From the NCBI GenBank assembly GCA_963676905.2, contig CAXXVE010000001.1, forward strand, positions 186,001-250,000: a stretch of DNA of 64,000 nt, read 5' to 3'. A program made the position numbers and the translations under genes. The DNA comes from Oceanispirochaeta sp963676905 (GTDB taxonomy: Bacteria; Spirochaetota; Spirochaetia; DSM-2461). Positions 58,970 to 64,000 of this stretch are shown here, in pieces. Positions within the stretch are counted from its first letter, which is position 1. Every line of letters begins with the position of its first letter. Under the pieces are notes generated by a model. That model was not told the DNA's origin. It saw nothing but the letters and a program-made list of their open reading frames with translations, and did not search any database.

Positions 58970-59566
58970 TTACCAGCCTGACTTGGGCTGTTCGATAAAC
59001 TTTCTTACCTCGTTGGAACCGATCCATGCCTTCTCATTTGTTTCAAGGTGAATGAGCTCCATGCTCACCTGATACCGGACAACTCTCTTTCCTTCAATGG
59101 CATCGGTAATAGATGTAATCACACCCTGCAGCATAAAGTCGGCACCTGTTTCGGCTGCCAGAGCCTTGGCTGTCTCTTCAGTGGAATTGGACTGCTGGTC
59201 CTCACGTTCCGCGCGAACCTCTTCCCTTTCGGTGCTGCTGGCGACAAAACGGACTCTACCGCTGTTGATAAGCTCTTTCTCAATATCTTTAACAAAGGTC
59301 AGTACTTCAATGTGTTCAGAACTTCTGTTCCGGATGGAGCCGACAATAACAACAGGTCTTTCACCATTTGCGGCAAGAAAGTCATCCAGCCAGAACCGGG
59401 AGAGACAGTCGGATACAATCTCCTCCGCAGTCAGCCTGGAGTCTGTGTCGTTCCAGCGGCCGCTCAGGTCAATAATTTCATCGGAGGATGTTCTTGTAAC
59501 CCTGGGGGCTGAAGAACAACCTGCAAAAACCATAACTGTCAAAAGAACAAGCAAAACTTTTTTCAT
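58970..59566 (-). CDS. LpoB-like lipoprotein (penicillin-binding-protein activator family)
   Basis: A 198-residue lipoprotein (lipobox FAGC, Cys17). The DLSGRWNDTDSRLTAEEI start and the VIVGSIRNRSSEHI segment mark the family of LpoB, which in E. coli activates the cell wall synthase PBP1b from the outer membrane. Residues about 105-145 with AKALAAETGADFMLQGVI follow the same fold. Whether it activates a synthase here is unproven. GGAG precedes the ATG. It is first in the operon LpoB-like, COG3014, LPP20. Confidence 0.85.
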   Translation of the reverse strand: MKKVLLVLLTVMVFAGCSSAPRVTRTSSDEIIDLSGRWNDTDSRLTAEEIVSDCLSRFWLDDFLAANGERPVVIVGSIRNRSSEHIEVLTFVKDIEKELINSGRVRFVASSTEREEVRAEREDQQSNSTEETAKALAAETGADFMLQGVITSITDAIEGKRVVRYQVSMELIHLETNEKAWIGSNEVRKFIEQPKSGW

Positions 59567-59814
59567 ATCAATATCTCCTATTTAACATTCTGATTTAAAG
59601 AGTCCGTTACTGCAACATTAATTATAGAGAAGCAGTACAGGGGAGAATATACACGCCGTCCCCCTTATGTCCTTTATAATCTAAATCATTTCTTTATAGA
59701 ATCCATTGTATGATTGTAATTCATCAGGCCTATCCCATGAATACGCCTTGAATAAATATTCCTCATATTCAATAATCCTGCGTAAGGCTTATTAGTTTTC
59801 AGGAGAATAATAAA

Positions 59815-61134
59815 ATGATTAATGAGGGAAAATTCGGAATAGCACTTGTGGGCTGCGGTATTGTTGGCGGCGGAACAGCACGGGTTCTGACCGAAGATAT
59901 TGAGTACCTGCAGAAACGTACAGGCATTCCCTTCTACCTTAAATATGTGGTGGATAAAAACTTTGACAACGCCAGGAAGATAGGTATTCCTGAAGAGCTT
60001 TATGAAGAAGATTTCAGCAAGGCTATCGCCGACCCCGATGTATTTCTTGTAATAGAGCTTATCGGCGGTCTGACCATTGCGAAAAAGATGATGACCCGGG
60101 CTCTGGAAGCTGGTAAACATATTGTTACAGCCAACAAGGCCCTCCTTGCCCATTACGGGCCCGAACTTTTCGCCCTTGCCAGAAAAGAAGGTGTCAGCAT
60201 CGGTTTTGAAGCCAGCTGCGGCGGCGGTATTCCCATTGTGAAAGCCCTGACCGACGGACTCCTTGCCAACCGCATCGAAGCGATGTTCGGTATCGTCAAC
60301 GGTACCTGCAACCACATCCTTACAGAGATGACCGAAAAGGGACAGAGCTACAAGTCAGCCCTTCAGTCCGCCCAGAAAGCGGGACTGGCTGAAGCCGACC
60401 CCACTCTTGACGTAACAGGAATGGACTCTGCCCATAAACTGACAATCCTCAGTTCCCTTGCCTTCGGCGAGAGAGTTGATCTTGAATCCATTCCCGTTCA
60501 GGGAATCGATACCCTGGACCTCTACGATGTGGAAACCGGAAAGGACCTCGGTTATATCATGAAACTGCTGGCCGTGGCCCGCAGCACTTCAAAGGGACTG
60601 GCCCTGAGCGTATCCCCCTGCTTCCTCCACACCTCCCACCCCCTTGCACGGGTATCGGGAGCCTTCAATGCCATAAGCGTCTACGGACATGCCGTTGGAC
60701 ACACAATGTATATGGGCCGCGGGGCGGGAAGCTCTCCCACAGCCTCAGCAGTAGTGGCTGACATCATTGCCACAGCTCTGGACATTACACCCAAGGCCTT
60801 TGAAACCCTTACCTTCTGGCCCGACAAGACAGAGGCGGCCAGACAGCTGCCCCCCGAGGAGATTGGCAGCCGATACTACCTGCGCTTTACCGTACAGGAC
60901 AGGCCCGGTATTGTGGCACGGATCAGCTCCATCCTCAGTGAAGGCGGCATCAGCATAACATCCCTGCTTCAGAAGGAAGAACAGAAAGAGAACATCCCTC
61001 TTGTAATGACAACCCATGAAGCCAAGGAAGGGGCCGTTATAAAGGCTCTGGAAGCTATCTCCGGGCTGGAGGAAGTAACCGACGTCCCTGTAATGATACG
61101 CATAGTAGAAGAGCATCCCGAAAATGTGATCTGA
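59815..61134 (+). CDS. hom: Homoserine dehydrogenase
   Basis: A 439-residue NAD(P)-dependent enzyme that reduces aspartate semialdehyde to homoserine on the way to threonine and methionine. Features are the cofactor loop VGCGIVGGGTA (11-21), VTANKALLA with the catalytic lysine region near 107-115, FEASCGGGIPIVKAL near 132-146, the GIVNGTCNHIL segment near 160 and ADPTLDVTGMDSAHKL near 200. The C-terminal 80 residues form an ACT domain (DRPGIVARISSILSE) for feedback by threonine. AGGAG precedes the ATG. It is followed by a structured gap and glycogen phosphorylase, with no pathway link. Confidence 0.95.
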   Translation: MINEGKFGIALVGCGIVGGGTARVLTEDIEYLQKRTGIPFYLKYVVDKNFDNARKIGIPEELYEEDFSKAIADPDVFLVIELIGGLTIAKKMMTRALEAGKHIVTANKALLAHYGPELFALARKEGVSIGFEASCGGGIPIVKALTDGLLANRIEAMFGIVNGTCNHILTEMTEKGQSYKSALQSAQKAGLAEADPTLDVTGMDSAHKLTILSSLAFGERVDLESIPVQGIDTLDLYDVETGKDLGYIMKLLAVARSTSKGLALSVSPCFLHTSHPLARVSGAFNAISVYGHAVGHTMYMGRGAGSSPTASAVVADIIATALDITPKAFETLTFWPDKTEAARQLPPEEIGSRYYLRFTVQDRPGIVARISSILSEGGISITSLLQKEEQKENIPLVMTTHEAKEGAVIKALEAISGLEEVTDVPVMIRIVEEHPENVI

Positions 61135-61151
61135 TTATACGGGCCGGTTCT

Positions 61152-61232
61152 GTATCAGGCCCGGCCCCTGTCTGCAAGGCCCCGTCCGGGGCCGAAGTAA
61201 AGAACAATCAGACGCTTCACTGCGCCTGATAC
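61152..61232. repeat. Nested inverted repeats between hom and glycogen phosphorylase
   Basis: GTATCAGGC (61152-61160) and GCCTGATAC (61224-61232) are perfect nine-base arms that could close a long stem. Inside lies a perfect GGCCCCG-TC-CGGGGCC hairpin (61178-61193). The closing arm ends seven bases before the AGGAG of the phosphorylase gene, so the structure could affect its translation. Confidence 0.5.
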
Positions 61233-61250
61233 CCGTCAGGAGTGCCCAGA

Positions 61251-63647
61251 ATGACCGGTCCCGAACTGCTTGTAAGACAACTGGAAAGACTTCTAGATTT
61301 TCATGCCGAAAATCTGACTCCAAAGAGTTTTCTTCAGATACTGAGTCCTTTCATCTCCCAGGAGATGGACCTGAGAAGGGAGAAAACACTTCTCAAGGAC
61401 AACAGAAACAGGGTCAGGCGCCTCTACTACCTGTCGGCGGAGTATCTTACAGGACGTCTTCTCGACCACAATCTGGAAGCTCTGGGCATCCGTAGGGAAG
61501 TTATATCCCTTGCCTCCAAACACGGACTGGATCTGGTGCGGATAATGGAGGAGGAACTTGACCCGGGACTCGGAAACGGGGGACTCGGCCGTCTGGCCTC
61601 CTGCTTTATGGACTCTCTGGTTCATCTGAACCTTCCGGCTACAGGATACGGCATCTGCTACCGCTTCGGCCTCTTCCGTCAGGAGATCAAAGACAACCGT
61701 CAGGCGGAAGCAGCCGATGACTGGAGGGACAACGACCTCTGGGGAAGGGAGGACAGAAATGTCCGCTACAGAATCCCCATTGGCGGGCGTGTCGATATCA
61801 GCTGCGATGATAAAGGAGAACTTCAGTTCCGGCTTATTCCTGAAAAGGAGTTCATCGCAGTTCCTGTGGACTATCCCGTCAGTTCCACAACAACTACAGT
61901 AGTCAATCCTCTGCGCCTGTGGAAGGCTGAGTCCCCCGAGGGATTCTATCTGGACCGTTTCAATGCCGAAGAGCACAACGCCGCCTGGGAGTCCATCAAC
62001 GAGGCTTCCTCGCTGACAGCGGTCCTCTACCCCGGTGACGGCGGAGAGGAGGGGAAGAAACTCCGCCTCAAACAGCAGTATTTCTTTATTTCAGCCTCCC
62101 TCCAGGATATGATGGCCGATTTCCGCAAGTACGGCGACGCCCCCTGGTCTGAGTTTCCCGAAACAGCGGTGATCCAGCTCAACGACACCCATCCTGTACT
62201 TGCAATCCCCGAGTTCATGCGCCTCCTTCTGGACGGTGAGGGACTCTCCTGGGATGAAGCCTGGGACATCTGCCGCCGGACCTTTGCCTACACCAACCAC
62301 ACGGTACTGGAAGAGGCTCTGGAAAAGTGGCCCGACCGCTATGTCCGTGAACTCTTTCCCCGTCTGATACTGATTATTGAGGAGATCCAGAGACGGCTGG
62401 AGCAGAACCCTCAGGCCCCCCGAATACTGAAAGACGGTGTTATCCACATGGCAGCCCTGGCGGCCCACGGCAGTTTCTCGATAAACGGAGTAGCCGCCCT
62501 CCATTCGGAGCTTCTGAAGAAGACGGTCCTCAAGGAGTGGTACGCCCTCTACCCCGACCGTTTCAACAATAAAACCAACGGCATTACACAGCGCCGCTGG
62601 CTGATGCGCTGCAATCCCCGCCTCACGTCTCTTATCAACGAAACAATAGGGACAGAGTGGCAGGAGGAGTCTTCACTCCTCTCCCGGCTGGCCTCTCATG
62701 AGAACCAGTCTCTGCTGGAACGGCTCTCAGAGATCAAGAATGCCAATAAGGCAGATTTTGCAGACTGGCTGAAACGGAAGAAGGGAATCACAATTGAAAC
62801 AGACTTTCTCTTTGACTTTCAGGTGAAGAGAATCCATGAATACAAGAGACAGCTTCTGAACCTTTTTACAATTCTGGGGCTCTACATGGATATAAAAGAG
62901 AATCCCACAGCCTCAAGAGTTCCCCACTCCTTCTTCCTGGGGGGGAAAGCGGCACCCGGATATGTGATGGCCAAGGAGGTCATCTATTTTGCAGGACGTC
63001 TTTCACAGACCATAAACAGCGATCCCCTCTGCAGAGAGAAGCTGAGGCTCTACTTCCTGCCCGGTTACAATGTGAGTATGGCCGAGATGATCTTCCCGGC
63101 TTCGGAACTCTCACAGCAGATATCAACTGCGGGAAAAGAAGCATCCGGTACAGGAAATATGAAATTCATGATGAACGGCGCTCTGACTCTGGGGACCCAT
63201 GACGGAGCCAATATTGAGATCTTCCAGGCTGCGGGAGAAGAGAACAACATCCCCTTCGGCATGACCACCGATGAAGTTGTCCGTTACAGAGAGGGGTACA
63301 ATCCCGCAGGTTTTCTTGCAGGGAACGGCAGAGTCCGGAGTATGGTTGATGCCCTGAAGGGCGGAATTCTGGGAGATCCTGCGGAGCTGCACTACCTGAT
63401 TGACCAGATTACAAACTCTGATCCCTACCTTGTGCTTCCTGAAATAGAGGACCACACTGCGGCTGTCCGCAGGTCGGAAGATCAGTACAGAAACAAAGAT
63501 GAATGGAACCGGATGAGTCTGAAGAATATAAGCGCATCGGGAGTGTTCTCTTCGGACAGGACTATTTCAGAGTATGCCGGTGATATCTGGAAACTGGATT
63601 CCCGGAGAGATGTCCCCGCCCAGACTCACCGTTACCGCAACAGGTAG
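61251..63647 (+). CDS. glgP: Glycogen phosphorylase
   Basis: A 798-residue pyridoxal-phosphate enzyme that releases glucose-1-phosphate from glycogen or maltodextrin ends. Conserved blocks include YYLSAEYLTGR near residue 55, EEELDPGLGNGGLGRLA near 98, YGICYRFGLFRQ near 128, VIQLNDTHP near 305, NGITQRRWL near 440, the VKRIHEYKRQ segment near 525 and the cofactor-lysine block EASGTGNMKFMMNGAL near 629-644. The ATG at 61251 follows AGGAG at seven bases; a GTG three codons earlier overlaps that site. Monocistronic, behind a structured leader. Confidence 0.95.
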   Translation: MTGPELLVRQLERLLDFHAENLTPKSFLQILSPFISQEMDLRREKTLLKDNRNRVRRLYYLSAEYLTGRLLDHNLEALGIRREVISLASKHGLDLVRIMEEELDPGLGNGGLGRLASCFMDSLVHLNLPATGYGICYRFGLFRQEIKDNRQAEAADDWRDNDLWGREDRNVRYRIPIGGRVDISCDDKGELQFRLIPEKEFIAVPVDYPVSSTTTTVVNPLRLWKAESPEGFYLDRFNAEEHNAAWESINEASSLTAVLYPGDGGEEGKKLRLKQQYFFISASLQDMMADFRKYGDAPWSEFPETAVIQLNDTHPVLAIPEFMRLLLDGEGLSWDEAWDICRRTFAYTNHTVLEEALEKWPDRYVRELFPRLILIIEEIQRRLEQNPQAPRILKDGVIHMAALAAHGSFSINGVAALHSELLKKTVLKEWYALYPDRFNNKTNGITQRRWLMRCNPRLTSLINETIGTEWQEESSLLSRLASHENQSLLERLSEIKNANKADFADWLKRKKGITIETDFLFDFQVKRIHEYKRQLLNLFTILGLYMDIKENPTASRVPHSFFLGGKAAPGYVMAKEVIYFAGRLSQTINSDPLCREKLRLYFLPGYNVSMAEMIFPASELSQQISTAGKEASGTGNMKFMMNGALTLGTHDGANIEIFQAAGEENNIPFGMTTDEVVRYREGYNPAGFLAGNGRVRSMVDALKGGILGDPAELHYLIDQITNSDPYLVLPEIEDHTAAVRRSEDQYRNKDEWNRMSLKNISASGVFSSDRTISEYAGDIWKLDSRRDVPAQTHRYRNR

Positions 63648-63681
63648 GCCGGCCCCCCTAACGACACTGAAGAGGCAGTCA

Positions 63682-64000
63682 TTACCAGGGAAGATGGGTT
63701 GAAATAAAAGGGTCCGCCAGCTGGAAGATGATAATAAGCACCAGTGCCGGTGTAAAGTTGGCGGTTTTAATCTTTTTCAGCTTGAGCAGGTTAATACCTA
63801 TCATCATGATCAGACATCCGCCGACGGCAGAGACAGCACTGATCATAGCCTCGTCCACATAGGGAGCGACCCATGTGGAAAGAAGGGTCAGTGCCCCCTG
63901 AATTAGAAGTACTGAAACAGCCGAGAATGCGACGCCCCACCCCATAACAGCCGCAAGAAGAACCGCAACAGAACCATCCATAACCGACTTCAGCATAATG
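63682..64000 (-). CDS. DUF554-family membrane protein, C-terminal part (runs off the right edge)
   Basis: The last 105 or so residues of a hydrophobic protein whose start lies beyond the window. The LKSVMDGSVAVLLAAVMGWG stretch, the VSVLLIQGALTLL segment and the VGGCLIMMIGINLLK segment match the C-terminal half of the DUF554 (YdfK/YqgA) family, multi-pass inner-membrane proteins of unknown function. Three membrane segments remain visible. It is convergent with glycogen phosphorylase, 34 bases away, with no clear terminator between. Confidence 0.82.
   Translation of the reverse strand, partial: IMLKSVMDGSVAVLLAAVMGWGVAFSAVSVLLIQGALTLLSTWVAPYVDEAMISAVSAVGGCLIMMIGINLLKLKKIKTANFTPALVLIIIFQLADPFISTHLPW

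Noticed and set aside
1..64000. CRISPR arrays, tRNA or rRNA genes, insertion sequences, phage genes, toxin-antitoxin or other defence systems.
   Set aside because: None could be recognised on either strand: no regularly spaced repeats, cloverleaf sequences, transposase motifs or integrase motifs were seen.

Overview
The window reads as chromosome of a free-living, sugar-fermenting bacterium, most likely a spirochaete of the Spirochaetales type (genus not resolvable). The inference rests on the wealth of sugar ABC importers, YesM/YesN two-component pairs, sugar-binding proteins whose signal peptides end in a FANGQ-like sequence, many lipoproteins with relaxed lipoboxes, and LysM lipoproteins of spirochaete style. 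There is no 16S gene to settle it. Gene density is high and GC content moderate. No tRNA, rRNA, insertion sequence, prophage or CRISPR array is visible. Both ends cut genes: a transketolase at the left and a DUF554 membrane protein at the right.

Layout. 1-5381 (minus strand): transketolase (partial), HAD phosphatase, rhamnulokinase-like FGGY kinase, L-sorbose-1-phosphate-reductase-like dehydrogenase and a sorbitol-6-phosphate-dehydrogenase-like SDR; together these could take a ketose to fructose-6-phosphate without a PTS. 5684-8185 (plus): acyl-CoA synthetase and a YkgJ cysteine-cluster protein, facing a PHP-domain protein. 9760-11965: envelope proteins, including a LysM protein and a secreted protein with two flavinylation-type FMN-binding domains. 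12034-14847: DTW-domain tRNA modification enzyme, 2-hydroxyacid dehydrogenase and LrgA/LrgB. 14941-23314 (minus): a sugar ABC importer fed by a three-component sensor (AraC-type response regulator, YesM kinase, membrane-anchored sugar-binding protein). 23326-26193: an unusually long glutamate dehydrogenase. 26516-31741: a 2-oxoacid dehydrogenase complex (E2, E3, fused E1).

32173-37203 holds two related lipoproteins around a voltage-gated-type potassium channel and a CsaA-like tRNA-binding protein, then an SDR lacking its catalytic lysine and a 5'-nucleotidase lipoprotein. 37438-46851 is a glycan-use island: YesM/YesN pair (the regulator seems to start at CTG), a MalFG-type importer without its own ATPase, a GH43 glycosidase and an AraR-type repressor. 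46858-49420: dihydropyrimidinase/hydantoinase and an aldo-keto reductase. 49578-54658: a rhamnose ABC importer with L-rhamnose mutarotase. 54793-59566: LysM lipoprotein and a COG3014/LpoB/LPP20 lipoprotein operon. 59815-63647: homoserine dehydrogenase and glycogen phosphorylase.

Regulation is unusually readable. Two importer operons (18.9 kb and 49.5 kb) carry 20-21 bp-spaced direct repeats abutting a poor -35 box, as expected of AraC-type activators. The glycan island's two divergent promoters share an 11-bp element. The ketose operon carries two TGTACA-centred (near-)palindromes just downstream of its promoter. All functional calls come from reading motifs and family resemblance by eye; no database search was run.
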